DNA of 64,000 nucleotides from SAR324 cluster bacterium (lineage in GTDB: Bacteria > SAR324 > XYD2-FULL-50-16), in NCBI GenBank assembly GCA_028282885.1, contig JANQGX010000006.1:1-64000 (forward strand), read 5' to 3'. The position numbers and the translations under genes are program-made. A model generated the notes under the pieces. The model was not told where the DNA came from. It ran no database searches and saw only the letters and a program-made list of their open reading frames with translations. Position 1 is the stretch's first letter. Every line of letters begins with the position of its first letter. Below, piece by piece: positions 9,095 to 18,051 of the stretch.

Positions 9095-10165
9095 TCAGTT
9101 CTCTGTCCCGTCGGTACTTAATCGCCATCTTTGATAGGTAAGCAGAACCCCGAAGAAAGCCAACAAACCAATCATGGGCCATAATACACCTGTTTTTGCC
9201 GGAGCTTTTTTTCGTGGAGGAGAGTCGAAGCTTAAACCGATTCTTTTACTTAACGATTTAAGATTCAACATGTGGATGACCGGGATCGAGTTTCTCATCG
9301 CCGCTCCAATAACTCCGTTTCCGGCATCATTGACAGCAGAAGGCGGTACCATTCCCGAAGGCAGCCGGATCACTTTTTCATCACTGCCCAGGTTGGCATG
9401 TGACCCGCCAATATTGATAAAAACTCCCGCTTTTTGTTGAAGTAGAAATTCGGTTTTAAGCAGTATCATCTCCTCCAGACTACTTGCATTCAATAGACTG
9501 ATACCGGAGGCATTGGCAATCGTCTCCAGCAATTCCCTGCCTTCATCTGCCATGTTTTCCCCGATTTCACTCCCCCCACCCAGCGTATAGAAGTCTGCCC
9601 GTGCCTGGATAAAACCACCTTGCCTCAGCTCGGTTAATAAAAACGGCAGGGTAAATCGAGGGTGATTTGCCCCCCAGGTCGACGCGCCCAAGGATGCTGT
9701 CAAAACGATCTTCAACTCCATCGATTCTGCAGCAGCTACCGCATTGAGCAACATCCCGGGAAAGGAACCGGAGGAAAAAATAACAACCGTATCTCCCTTT
9801 TTTAAACCAAGACCGAGAAACCATCGTCTAAACTGCACTGACCAGAACGGGTCCGATGCTGTCCGTTTTGCCTCAAGATCACCCATTGTCGTTGTGATAC
9901 TGCTCCACTCGACACCAATCATTCCGGTCTGCCAGGGATCGACAGAAGTGTCAGACATGATTCCGGACTGTTGGCGAAACTGACTGATATGCAGTTGTGC
10001 ATGCCTTACCTTATCCCAGAGTTTTTTTTCCTCTTGGGATAACTCCGTATTGCCGGCAAAAAACCAGATCATCACCAGGAAGAGTGCCAGCAAGGCCAGC
10101 TTTAACTGGTTGTGAAATGCAAACCGATCGGGACTGGAGTTGAATTTCCGGAGCAGACAAAACAC
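9095..10165 (-). CDS. pgsW: Poly-gamma-glutamate system protein PgsW
   Basis: This 356-residue protein has an N-terminal membrane segment (about 24-40), a long periplasmic-type domain and a C-terminal span (about 325-345), so it is anchored at both ends. GTVIF-like strand GDTVVIFSSGSFPGM, the LTASLGASTWGAN segment, the GGGSEIG motif and GVFINIGGSHANLG match the PgsW family, which is found next to PgsB/PgsC in PGA-type loci. Its biochemical role is not established. GTG start: agaggaaag lies 5-6 bases upstream. It is the last gene of the minus-strand cluster. Between it and pgsC lies a strong ribosome binding site (aaggag) before a 10-codon frame starting at 10212, which may be a leader peptide or chance. 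Confidence 0.88.
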   Translation of the reverse strand: MFCLLRKFNSSPDRFAFHNQLKLALLALFLVMIWFFAGNTELSQEEKKLWDKVRHAQLHISQFRQQSGIMSDTSVDPWQTGMIGVEWSSITTTMGDLEAKRTASDPFWSVQFRRWFLGLGLKKGDTVVIFSSGSFPGMLLNAVAAAESMELKIVLTASLGASTWGANHPRFTLPFLLTELRQGGFIQARADFYTLGGGSEIGENMADEGRELLETIANASGISLLNASSLEEMILLKTEFLLQQKAGVFINIGGSHANLGSDEKVIRLPSGMVPPSAVNDAGNGVIGAAMRNSIPVIHMLNLKSLSKRIGLSFDSPPRKKAPAKTGVLWPMIGLLAFFGVLLTYQRWRLSTDGTEN

Positions 10166-10357
10166 CTTGCTTTCCTCTTTTAAACGAACTCAGACTTAAG
10201 TGTCGCACTCATAAATCTCCTTGATCATTGAGCTCTTGAAACAATATCAGTTGGGATATGGTATATTGATTGCTGAAGATCTCTCAAGCCTCATTCATGG
10301 ACGCTTGGCATCCCAGATGAGTCTTACGCCTTGCTAAAACAAAAACAGTTGTGCATT

Positions 10358-10801
10358 CTATGTGACCGGGACAAAAAGCTGTTGATACAATTGAACCACC
10401 AACACCGAGGCGATGCCGGTGGCAATCGTCGAACTCAAAGTGGGCACAATACCCTGCCGATGCATGTCCGAGCCGATCAAGCCGGGAACAACCCACCCCA
10501 GCCAGAGAGACGCTCCACCCCAAAACGTTATCATGGGATAACGCAAAGCCAAAGCAATCAGCATAGCAACGACCAGACGCTGTCTGCCATATACACCCGT
10601 GAATCTCACCATCACTTTTAAAACCATCCAGATCAGGACTCCCACGCCAAATGCAAGAGCAATCCTATACGGATCAGAAATATATAAAGCGATAATTCCG
10701 GGAGTTATGATACCACCACAGGCCCAACCGGTCTTGTGATAATAGATCATCCCCAGAATCATCCCCACGGCAAGGCAAAGTGTTTCATGATCATAAACCA
10801 T
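10358..10801 (-). CDS. pgsC: Poly-gamma-glutamate biosynthesis membrane protein PgsC/CapC
   Basis: ATG 10801 is chosen over upstream ATG 10837 because caggaatgac precedes it and the resulting length (147 aa) matches the usual PgsC size of about 150. The protein is almost entirely membrane (four to five spans). YYHKTGWACGGIITPGIIAL carries the conserved PgsC pattern of a helix turn with GGxxxPGxxAL. PgsC forms the membrane synthase complex with PgsB, polymerising glutamate through gamma-carboxyl amide bonds. The gap to pgsB is about 170 bases and contains no convincing gene. Confidence 0.88.
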   Translation of the reverse strand: MVYDHETLCLAVGMILGMIYYHKTGWACGGIITPGIIALYISDPYRIALAFGVGVLIWMVLKVMVRFTGVYGRQRLVVAMLIALALRYPMITFWGGASLWLGWVVPGLIGSDMHRQGIVPTLSSTIATGIASVLVVQLYQQLFVPVT

Positions 10802-10969
10802 GTCATTCCTGCTTTTATCAATGGCTGCTATTGACATATTCTACTGCACATTTGAATCAGCACGGAGGAAAATTTTCTCTATTCTCATCAGCATCACATT
10901 CTTGTTTTTCATGGCGTATCCGGTGACCTTTCCGGATTTAGCCAAAAATAACTGCTGATTTAGCTGTGG

Positions 10970-11968
10970 CTAGTGATACAAACCGGCTGCAATATCAGGA
11001 GGCAAACCCGCAAAATTTCCGCAACCAAAGACCTTGTCCCCGGGATTAAAGGTTTGAAAAAAAGACTCCGAGTTGCTGATATCCAGGTATCGTGCGTTAC
11101 GAAATGATGTGCCGGGTTTATCCCCGATGATCATCACATCACGCCAGTCGGCGCTATCTATCCACTCTGTAAAACTCATTATCCGCCCCGATCGATCCGA
11201 TCGATGATTGAACACCAACCGGGTTTCCTCTTTTTCCCATTTCAACGACTTGAATAGACCCCGGGTGCTTTTGACATCATTGGCGGTAAAAGCCAGGGCA
11301 AATTCCGAATTGTCAAAAACCGTTCTCTTAAAATCGTATCGATCAGGTTTTAAATCCAACATGCTTTGCAATGCTTTTTGACGATCCACCCCCAGGATTT
11401 TTATTGCCGTGAAAGCGAGATTGATATTGGCCTCGCGATGATCTGGCAGCTTCCCCGATAAGGGATCGGCCAGGACGATACGGCATTTCTTCGACGCCAA
11501 CGTTGATTTCAGAACATTATCCAGGCCTGACTCATGCGGAAGAACGACACAACATCCCTTGGGAATCCCGGACAGTAAAACATCCCTCGCGGCTGAAGTT
11601 GTCGGCCCCCAAACCTCCTGATGATCCGGATAAATGTTGGTTATTATCGTTACATTCGGCTTTAGCCATTTACCGGCCAGAAACTGAAGCTCAGGTGATA
11701 TGGCACTGTTTTCAAGAACAACACCCTCCGTATCCACCGGTAATTGCCTGAGCCACCAGCGCATCTCTTCAACGTGGGCACCGGAGGTTCTATAAATAAT
11801 CTTGCAACTACCCGGTCCCAATTCACGAGGAATCACTCCTGTGATCCTGGCAAAAGTACGAATGCCGCAACCGTTAAGCGCTGCCTGCAGTAGTCTGGTT
11901 ACCGAGCTTTTGCCGCGGCTGCCTGTCACCAAAACCCGGTAAGGGGGATGAGGAAGTTGTCTAAACAT
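10970..11968 (-). CDS. pgsB: Poly-gamma-glutamate synthase PgsB/CapB
   Basis: This is an amide ligase of the Mur ligase fold. The P-loop VLVTGSRGKSSVTRLLQAAL (about residue 12) and TNIYPDHQEVWGPT are diagnostic of PgsB/CapB (family forms: GTRGKS and TNxxxDHxDxxGPT). It uses ATP to activate the glutamate gamma-carboxyl and extend the chain. At about 330 residues it is shorter than Bacillus PgsB (about 390). ATG 11968 is preferred to GTG 11980; neither has a good ribosome binding site, and the gene starts about 30 bases after the M14 stop, so coupling is plausible. No CapA/PgsA follows, which is odd for a polymer-exporting system. Confidence 0.9.
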   Translation of the reverse strand: MFRQLPHPPYRVLVTGSRGKSSVTRLLQAALNGCGIRTFARITGVIPRELGPGSCKIIYRTSGAHVEEMRWWLRQLPVDTEGVVLENSAISPELQFLAGKWLKPNVTIITNIYPDHQEVWGPTTSAARDVLLSGIPKGCCVVLPHESGLDNVLKSTLASKKCRIVLADPLSGKLPDHREANINLAFTAIKILGVDRQKALQSMLDLKPDRYDFKRTVFDNSEFALAFTANDVKSTRGLFKSLKWEKEETRLVFNHRSDRSGRIMSFTEWIDSADWRDVMIIGDKPGTSFRNARYLDISNSESFFQTFNPGDKVFGCGNFAGLPPDIAAGLYH

Positions 11969-11998
11969 GTTATTTATCACATACTAACCAAACGATTC

Positions 11999-13147
11999 TT
12001 AATCTGCCAGAAAGGCACCGACACCCAGATCGACTATTTTATCATAATCCGGAACCCCTTCCAGATCGATCCCTTTCCCTTCCCTGACCATTTCAAGGTT
12101 GAAGGCCAGTTCCTTGACAACCGCCACATGTCTCGCCACTCTTTCGGCAATGGGCTCGGTTCCGTCCTCGTATGGGATATAGAGCTGACCCAGATCGAAT
12201 GCCTTGCGATAGGCTTTGTCAGTACCGGTCAGGATCAGCTCTTCATCCGTCCTGCCTCTGAGCCTTCCCATAGCGGGATTGGCTGTTTCGAGAAGCACCG
12301 CCAGAGCATCGGTATGATCTCCCCATTCACGATGGGTTAATCCATGAAGCTGTTTGGGAGAAGGTTCCAACCGTATGGAGATGTTTTGTGTTTCCAGTTC
12401 CATAGTCACGATAGCGGCAAGTTCCATTGCCCGTTCATGGGCGACCATCGCATTAACGACCGGATATTCGGGTGAGGCTTCGTGAAGGTCAATAGCGAGA
12501 TCAACCTTCTCTTTTTGGATCAATTTCAAAAAGCCATATGCCAGTTTTTCGGTTATGCAGCCATCAGGACGGCCCGGATGAGCCCGATTCAGATTGCTCC
12601 GCTCAACACCGGCCATAGTTTGTCCGGATCCGGGGTGAATATATATGTCAGGGTTTGGCCACTGATGCACAGGGTTGGTGACTCTCGCGCCAAAACGAAA
12701 TATCCGACTTTTTGATCCCTCTTTTTTGATATGATAAATCTGCGGATGACCGTCTTGTGGGTAGGTATGGGTTCGACCCATGATATTGGCAAAAGGCACA
12801 ACAATCATCCTGCCCTGGTTGATCCTGGTATTTTCCAGAAACAGCACGGCAGCAAGGGTTGAAGCCGGTTCATTGGCGTGAGTCCCCCCAAGAATTAAAA
12901 CGGTACCTCCCGGTTCTTCCCCCTGTTGAATAAAGACATCGGTATCTGCAGGTGTCTCCTTAAGCCCGTCAAAATAATCGCTTAGTTTCTTTCTGGCAAA
13001 TCCGTTTGCCGGCACGACGCGATCTACATCCGGGTCCGGTGTGCGCATTTCAAGGTAGCTTTGGGCACTGACAAATATTAATACCGCAGTAATGATAAGA
13101 ATGGTCGTTGCAGAAAAACCGGATCCTAAATTCTTTTTTTCAAACAT
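11999..13147 (-). CDS. Membrane-anchored M14 metallopeptidase, succinylglutamate desuccinylase/aspartoacylase-like
   Basis: ATG 13147 has gaggatactgag upstream and gives a clean N-terminus with one membrane span (about residues 14-31); the longer frame to 13210 lacks support. The zinc site is visible: GGTHANEPAS supplies His and Glu, and DLHEASPEYPV supplies the second His. RSNLNRAHPG gives the substrate-binding Asn-Arg pair. In a PGA cluster it may trim gamma- or alpha-linked glutamyl chains or release N-acyl groups outside the membrane; that is inference. The gene overlaps nothing, but its ribosome binding site lies right at the end of the 49-residue small gene. Confidence 0.85.
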   Translation of the reverse strand: MFEKKNLGSGFSATTILIITAVLIFVSAQSYLEMRTPDPDVDRVVPANGFARKKLSDYFDGLKETPADTDVFIQQGEEPGGTVLILGGTHANEPASTLAAVLFLENTRINQGRMIVVPFANIMGRTHTYPQDGHPQIYHIKKEGSKSRIFRFGARVTNPVHQWPNPDIYIHPGSGQTMAGVERSNLNRAHPGRPDGCITEKLAYGFLKLIQKEKVDLAIDLHEASPEYPVVNAMVAHERAMELAAIVTMELETQNISIRLEPSPKQLHGLTHREWGDHTDALAVLLETANPAMGRLRGRTDEELILTGTDKAYRKAFDLGQLYIPYEDGTEPIAERVARHVAVVKELAFNLEMVREGKGIDLEGVPDYDKIVDLGVGAFLAD

Positions 13148-13157
13148 CTCAGTATCC

Positions 13158-13307
13158 TCATTTGATAAATAGCGCTCTAAGTACAAGAGGAATGAGAACC
13201 ATAGCCGCAACCAACTGCTCTCTCAATGATTTTTCCTCATAAAGACATCGCACAACCAGCAAAATGACCAAAACTACGATTACCCAATATATCCATGAAA
13301 TTATCAT
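13158..13307 (-). CDS. Small membrane protein, 49 aa, in the PGA cluster
   Basis: ATG 13307 with GGAG at spacing 6 opens a 49-codon frame ending TGA 13158-13160. One strongly hydrophobic span covers residues 1-19 (begins MIISWIYWVI). A short charged turn (YEEKSLRE) follows, then a second amphipathic or hydrophobic stretch to LFIK. It lies 27 bases after the permease stop, and its own stop sits just before the ribosome binding site of the M14 gene, so it fits the operon exactly. It is too short for most gene callers. It could be the small subunit of the DctM-like transporter or an analogue of the tiny PgsE/CapE proteins of Bacillus; I cannot decide which. Confidence 0.7.
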   Translation of the reverse strand: MIISWIYWVIVVLVILLVVRCLYEEKSLREQLVAAMVLIPLVLRALFIK

Positions 13308-13334
13308 AGCCATCTCCAGTAACATCGAAAGAGC

Positions 13335-14621
13335 TTAAAAGAATTGCGCTCCCAGTATGATTGTAATTCCCCATAAAGCTGTGACCAAAGCCGGGATTAT
13401 ACAGGCTTTTAGCACTTTGAAATAGTTTTCCACTCCCACAACCTGCGCTGCAAAAAGTCCTGCCAAGGCGGTCGGAGGCATCAGGTCACCCAACCCCGCG
13501 ATTAAGCTGAGAGCGGAACCGACAATGATTTCACTTCTTCCCAGAAGCGCCAATAGGAACGGTACGCCAAGGACCGTTGCAGAACCATAGGCTGAAACCG
13601 CACCAAAAACCGGCATTGAGGTTGCAATCCCCAGGTAAAGGGCCCAGGCCGGAAGAGAAATAGCCGAAACGACAAAAAATCCCCTGACTCCGGTTAGGGT
13701 CATGATTTGAATAAACATCCCCACCCCGACCAAAATCCCGGAAACAGGTAAAGATGCTCGAACTGCTTCTTTTGATGCAAGGTATGGATTCCACTTTTTA
13801 CCTGTGAGCAAACCGGATCCTGCTGCTATCAAAAAGGCCAACGGCATACCAAAAGAGGGACTGACGGAAGGAAAAGCGCGCTCTCCTCCTAACAGGGCAA
13901 GCAGTACAAAAATGGGAAGCAATAATCGTGGCGTCAACGGAACATGAGCCATCTTTTTAAGCTCGTTTTCCAATCCACCGTTTTCTGACTTACCAGATTT
14001 TGCGATACGTTTTAAATCCGGATACATCAGCAGCATACCTGTAAATATCGCCAGTGGGACTGTGCACACCAGGAGTGGAATGCCAAAACCGACATATGGC
14101 ATATCGATACCGCCTCCAATAATCATGGCGGGTATATTGACCGGGGGAGCGGCCATGCCGTAAATTGCGGCCATGGCAATTGCAGCGGCCGTTTTAACTG
14201 GCGGGACACTGAGCTTCAGAAGAATAGGCGCTACAATAGCACCGGCTGTTATCACGGCAGCAGTCGAAGATCCGGTTATCATTCCCGGGAACATCACAAA
14301 GACAGTTATACTCATCGTCAACAGAAATGGACGATGACGGTATTTACGTGTCACCCAGGCAGCCACCGCTTCCATTGCGCCTACGTGTTGCAATGTTTTC
14401 ATAAAGATCATGGCGCAGATAATGATCAGGATCGTATCGAGATAACCGAATGATCCCTCTACCAGGTGGTCAATCGGGACGCCATTGCCCGAAATCAAAG
14501 CCCCCGTGACTGCGGCAATGGTCAAAGCGACCGCAATGGGCTGTTTAAAGACAAATGAGGCAATCGCAAAAACCCCCACCATTACAATCGTATACATGCC
14601 TTCCGGCCAGAACCATTCCAT
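13335..14621 (-). CDS. TRAP-type large permease (DctM-like)
   Basis: This 428-residue integral membrane protein has about 12 spans, with motifs typical of the ion transporter/DctM superfamily (GSSTAAVITAGAIVAPIL, AAIYGMAAPPVNIPAM, and ALAGLFAAQVVG near the C-terminus). Ribosome binding site: ggaggt, spacing 9. It lies between the two M14 genes in the PGA cluster, without a DctP receptor or a normal DctQ; the adjacent 49-residue protein is the only possible small partner. It may export or import glutamate or gamma-glutamyl material; the substrate is inferred from context only. Confidence 0.85.
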   Translation of the reverse strand: MEWFWPEGMYTIVMVGVFAIASFVFKQPIAVALTIAAVTGALISGNGVPIDHLVEGSFGYLDTILIIICAMIFMKTLQHVGAMEAVAAWVTRKYRHRPFLLTMSITVFVMFPGMITGSSTAAVITAGAIVAPILLKLSVPPVKTAAAIAMAAIYGMAAPPVNIPAMIIGGGIDMPYVGFGIPLLVCTVPLAIFTGMLLMYPDLKRIAKSGKSENGGLENELKKMAHVPLTPRLLLPIFVLLALLGGERAFPSVSPSFGMPLAFLIAAGSGLLTGKKWNPYLASKEAVRASLPVSGILVGVGMFIQIMTLTGVRGFFVVSAISLPAWALYLGIATSMPVFGAVSAYGSATVLGVPFLLALLGRSEIIVGSALSLIAGLGDLMPPTALAGLFAAQVVGVENYFKVLKACIIPALVTALWGITIILGAQFF

Positions 14622-14767
14622 TGTTAAATCTACCTCCAGTTTTTGATCAGAACAAATGCTGATAACTGTCCTTTTGATCGCTCGATTAAATTACAAGGAT
14701 CCTGTGATCAACTTTTAGAAGATACCGGGAAGATGATAAAATCCCGCCCGATCAATCAAAATTCATA

Positions 14768-15859
14768 TTAGTTGAGAAACATACCGATATCGCCTTTCAG
14801 GAGCGCCTCATATTCCGGAATTCCCTTTACCGTAAAAGGTTTGCCGAACTCCTCCGAAATCACGTTGGCGAGATTGATAAAAACCCGTAAATGAATCCCA
14901 ACCCGATGAACCAGCGGATATTTCATATCGTTAATGACATCGGCATCTTCCCGCCACTTGTCCTGACCCGGATTCGGACTTTCGGTAAGAAAAGAGAGAC
15001 AATTTGTCGCATTGCCGATTTCCAAATGGCTCAACCCGCGATACCTGGTATTGGATTCCTCAAGCTTCATTGTGACGCCGGTATCCTCTTCCATATCCAG
15101 CAGGGAGATAGCAGCAAGTTCCGTAGCCTTGGGATTGGATACCAGGGTGTAAGCCAGGCGTCTTGACGGATAGCCGTTGTCCGTCTTATCCGTTTTGTGC
15201 TCATCCAGGGTTCGTGCTTCGTGAAAATCGACACAAAACTCGATGCTTTCAGCTTCAATCATTTTAATTATCGCGTAGGCCAGTTGTTCAGTCGGGGTTC
15301 CATCGACCTTACCCGGGTAAGCCCTGTTCAGGTTTCTTGCTTCCTTCCCGTTTTTCAATGTATAACCGCCCGGGTTTGTATAAACCCGGGGATCGTCCTG
15401 CTGCTGGTCTTTTATATCTGTTCTTCGATCTCCGTAAGGTAAATACCGTATCCCTGTCTTGGTTAATATCTCATGCAAAGGGGCGACACCGTATTGCGTA
15501 TCCTTGACTGATAATGCACTTCGATTGGCGTAAGGTATAACAATCAACCTGCCGACCCGGACTTCACCTTTTTCCACCATAACCAGCGCAGCAACCTGAC
15601 CTGCCAGTTCGTTTGGATGGGTTCCTCCTATGGCAAGTCCGGTGATTCCCGGTTTCTCCCCTTGAAGAAAGAATATGGGCGTATCGAAATTGGTGTTCTT
15701 AAACGGAGGATAATAATCGGAAAGCATCTTTTGGTGAGTAACGCCTTTACCCGGCCTGATGTCGAGCTCAATCGTTCCTCCCAGAGCGACAACGAACAGG
15801 CATTGGACTAAAGTGAGCCCAAAAATGCTCAATACTGTTAAACGAAATTGGGTAAGCAT
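14768..15859 (-). CDS. Second M14 metallopeptidase, succinylglutamate desuccinylase/aspartoacylase-like
   Basis: This is a 363-residue paralogue of the 11999-13147 product. An N-terminal hydrophobic segment (about 7-27) exports or anchors it. Zinc ligands are seen in GGTHPNELAG and CVDFHEARTL; the substrate motif is ARNLNRAYPG. A second carboxyl-end Glu (LTESPNPGQ) is likely catalytic. Both M14 enzymes flank the permease, which suggests stepwise trimming of a glutamyl substrate. Ribosome binding site: agggaattt before ATG. Confidence 0.85.
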   Translation of the reverse strand: MLTQFRLTVLSIFGLTLVQCLFVVALGGTIELDIRPGKGVTHQKMLSDYYPPFKNTNFDTPIFFLQGEKPGITGLAIGGTHPNELAGQVAALVMVEKGEVRVGRLIVIPYANRSALSVKDTQYGVAPLHEILTKTGIRYLPYGDRRTDIKDQQQDDPRVYTNPGGYTLKNGKEARNLNRAYPGKVDGTPTEQLAYAIIKMIEAESIEFCVDFHEARTLDEHKTDKTDNGYPSRRLAYTLVSNPKATELAAISLLDMEEDTGVTMKLEESNTRYRGLSHLEIGNATNCLSFLTESPNPGQDKWREDADVINDMKYPLVHRVGIHLRVFINLANVISEEFGKPFTVKGIPEYEALLKGDIGMFLN

Positions 15860-16139
15860 ATCAAATTCCCTGAATTTAAAACTGAATAAACCACACTATC
15901 CGGTTCTGTTTTTAATTATCCGATTTCTGCGTCCAACCACAATCGAAACCACAAGCCTTGTCCTCGACCTCATCTCCTGGCAAGACTTACGATCCCCAAC
16001 CAGTTAAAAACCGGATCGATCATGGCAACTAAAACGATTAAAGAACATCATTTACCTGCAGAATCCAAGACTTATAGTTTGGTTGTTCAACCTTGTCAGT
16101 TCTGACCGCCAGGCCATGAGAACAACTCCTTTGAAACTG

Positions 16140-16172
16140 ACATTCCCATCTTCCAAGGAAAGATGGGAATGC
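16140..16172 (-). terminator. Hairpin after the GGT gene
   Basis: A perfect 12-bp stem (CATTCCCATCTT with AAGATGGGAATG) and 7-base loop lie about 30 bases after the GGT stop. There is no U-tract, so it may protect the transcript end or attenuate rather than fully terminate. Confidence 0.6.
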
Positions 16173-16199
16173 TTAAAACTGGATCGAAAAGCTCACGAG

Positions 16200-17999
16200 C
16201 TAATTTGGTGCTGCAGCACCACCCAGGCGTCTGATGGAACCAACACCTTTAAACGTTCCATCTTCGGATACCGCAATTACATTCGGACCGCCAAAATAGA
16301 GATCCGGGTAACTGTACTTCTTTACTTTGTGACCCAGCATTTCCAGGAACGAGATTGTTTTTTCGGGATATCTATCTTCAAGACGAATTTCTTTATAGGA
16401 ATCATATCCGGCAAACTTGGGAGTTTTAATCGCTTGTTCAATATCCATATTGAAATCAATCAGATTGACAAGAATCTCGATAACGGTTGAACCGATCCGA
16501 CCTCCACCCGGAGAACCAATGATCCAGCGAACCTTTCCATCTTCCCTGATGATCAAAGGCGCGATGGTGGTACGTGGACGTCGTCCGGGCTCCAGGTTGA
16601 TTGGACTGTCCTTAACAGGCTTGCTTTTAAAGTTTCCGATTTCATTGTTGAGGAAATAACCATCCAGCATAACGCTGGTACCGAAAAACGATGAGATTGT
16701 TTGTGTCCAGGAGACAGCGTTGCCTTTGTCATCCACAATTGAAAAGTGAGTTGTGGAAGGTGGGACTTGCGTTTGCGGCCCGTCTAAAGCGGCAGCTTCT
16801 TTTTTCGCCTTTGCGGCAGCCAGCATTACATCAATATAGTTCTCACCCTGTTCGTAAGCTCCAGGTTCACCAACACGTTCGGTTTTCCAGATTTTCGGAT
16901 CGGCGGCCTGGTTCAGATCGATACGCATTAAACGTTGGCGCGCATAATCTTTACTGATGTAGCCTTTTTCCGGGATAAAAGGATTGGTTAACGGATCACC
17001 AACCCATCTTCGCTGATCGAGTGCTGTCAGGATCATAGCCTCTTGCATAATGTGAATGGCCAGTGGATCATCCCAGTTCATAACAGCCATATTGAAATGT
17101 TCCAGAATATTCAGGGTTGCCAGAATTCGTGGACCACCCACCGGGCTTCCGGGAACAATCAACTCGTAACCGCGATAGGTCCCTTTAACTGGAGCGATGT
17201 CCAGAGCCTTGTAGGACTGCATGTCGGCCTTGCGTGTCCAGCCGTCATTCTTCTGCATGAACTGATCGAGGTTATCTGCCAGTTCACCGTTGTAGAATAC
17301 ATCGACACCTTTTTCTGCGATGATTCTCAGTGTCTTTGCCAGTGCGGGATTACGGAATTTGTCTCCTGCAGACCAGGCCATGCCGTCATTCAGGAAATCG
17401 GGTGCGTTTTCCGCCAGTTTTTCATATTTATCAAAGGTTAACTTGGAGAAGGTTTCGTTAACTTCAAATCCCTCTTCAGCAAGCTTTATCGCCGGCGCAA
17501 CCAGGTCTTTCAATGGCATTGTGGCATATTGCAGAGCCTTGCCAACCCCGGCCGGAACACCGGCAACACAATATCCTTTGGCCGAGAACTTGATCTTCGA
17601 CAGGTACTTCTGTCCGGTTTTGGCAAAATTTTCATAGGTTGCCATTGCCGGCGCCGTGCTGCGAAAATCTATGGCAACATCACGGCCATCTGCCAATGAT
17701 GCCACCATGTATCCTTCACCTCCCAATCCCGAGGCGTATGGCTCCACAACACCCAATGCGAAGCTGACAGCAATGGCAGCGTCAACAGCATTGCCTCCTT
17801 TGGCCAAAATCTCGGCTCCCACTTTTGCAGCAAGAGGGTGGGCAGCAGCTACCATTCCGTTCTTTGAGCTCAGGCTGGGTGCGACCGCAACCGCTTCTCC
17901 CGACTTGGCTTTCATACTTGCGCTCTGCGGTGTACAGGCCATGTGCAGAGGCAGTGTAAAACAGACGATCATGACGACTACAAAAAGATTTCGCTTCAT
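16200..17999 (-). CDS. Gamma-glutamyltranspeptidase lipoprotein (GGT/CapD-like)
   Basis: This 599-residue protein has a signal peptide ending LPLHMAC, a lipobox, so it is probably anchored outside the inner membrane. The Ntn-hydrolase self-cleavage site PPSTTHFSIVDD is present; Thr416 is the likely nucleophile after autoproteolysis. GNAVDAAIAVSFALGVVEP and GLGGEGYMV are the N-terminal family blocks, and PGRRPRTTIAPLI and GSPGGGRIGS complete the small subunit. GGTs hydrolyse or transfer gamma-glutamyl groups; the CapD branch cleaves or anchors poly-gamma-glutamate. Its place in a pgsBCW cluster favours the PGA-processing role, but glutathione turnover is possible. Confidence 0.92.
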   Translation of the reverse strand: MKRNLFVVVMIVCFTLPLHMACTPQSASMKAKSGEAVAVAPSLSSKNGMVAAAHPLAAKVGAEILAKGGNAVDAAIAVSFALGVVEPYASGLGGEGYMVASLADGRDVAIDFRSTAPAMATYENFAKTGQKYLSKIKFSAKGYCVAGVPAGVGKALQYATMPLKDLVAPAIKLAEEGFEVNETFSKLTFDKYEKLAENAPDFLNDGMAWSAGDKFRNPALAKTLRIIAEKGVDVFYNGELADNLDQFMQKNDGWTRKADMQSYKALDIAPVKGTYRGYELIVPGSPVGGPRILATLNILEHFNMAVMNWDDPLAIHIMQEAMILTALDQRRWVGDPLTNPFIPEKGYISKDYARQRLMRIDLNQAADPKIWKTERVGEPGAYEQGENYIDVMLAAAKAKKEAAALDGPQTQVPPSTTHFSIVDDKGNAVSWTQTISSFFGTSVMLDGYFLNNEIGNFKSKPVKDSPINLEPGRRPRTTIAPLIIREDGKVRWIIGSPGGGRIGSTVIEILVNLIDFNMDIEQAIKTPKFAGYDSYKEIRLEDRYPEKTISFLEMLGHKVKKYSYPDLYFGGPNVIAVSEDGTFKGVGSIRRLGGAAAPN

Positions 18000-18051
18000 C
18001 TATTCCTCCATATCTATTTGTTTTTCCGGAATATTCGGATTAATCCTTCGA

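Noticed and set aside
10180..10212. 10-codon frame with strong aaggag before pgsW
   Set aside because: It could be a leader peptide, but the ribosome binding site alone is not enough and the frame does not join pgsW.
10838..10969. 23-codon frame (MKNKNVMLMR..) between pgsB and pgsC
   Set aside because: Weak ribosome binding site, no similarity and too short to support.
12764..12790. tRNA-like T-arm string (gggttcgaccc)
   Set aside because: It lies inside the M14 coding sequence and no acceptor or anticodon arms fit.
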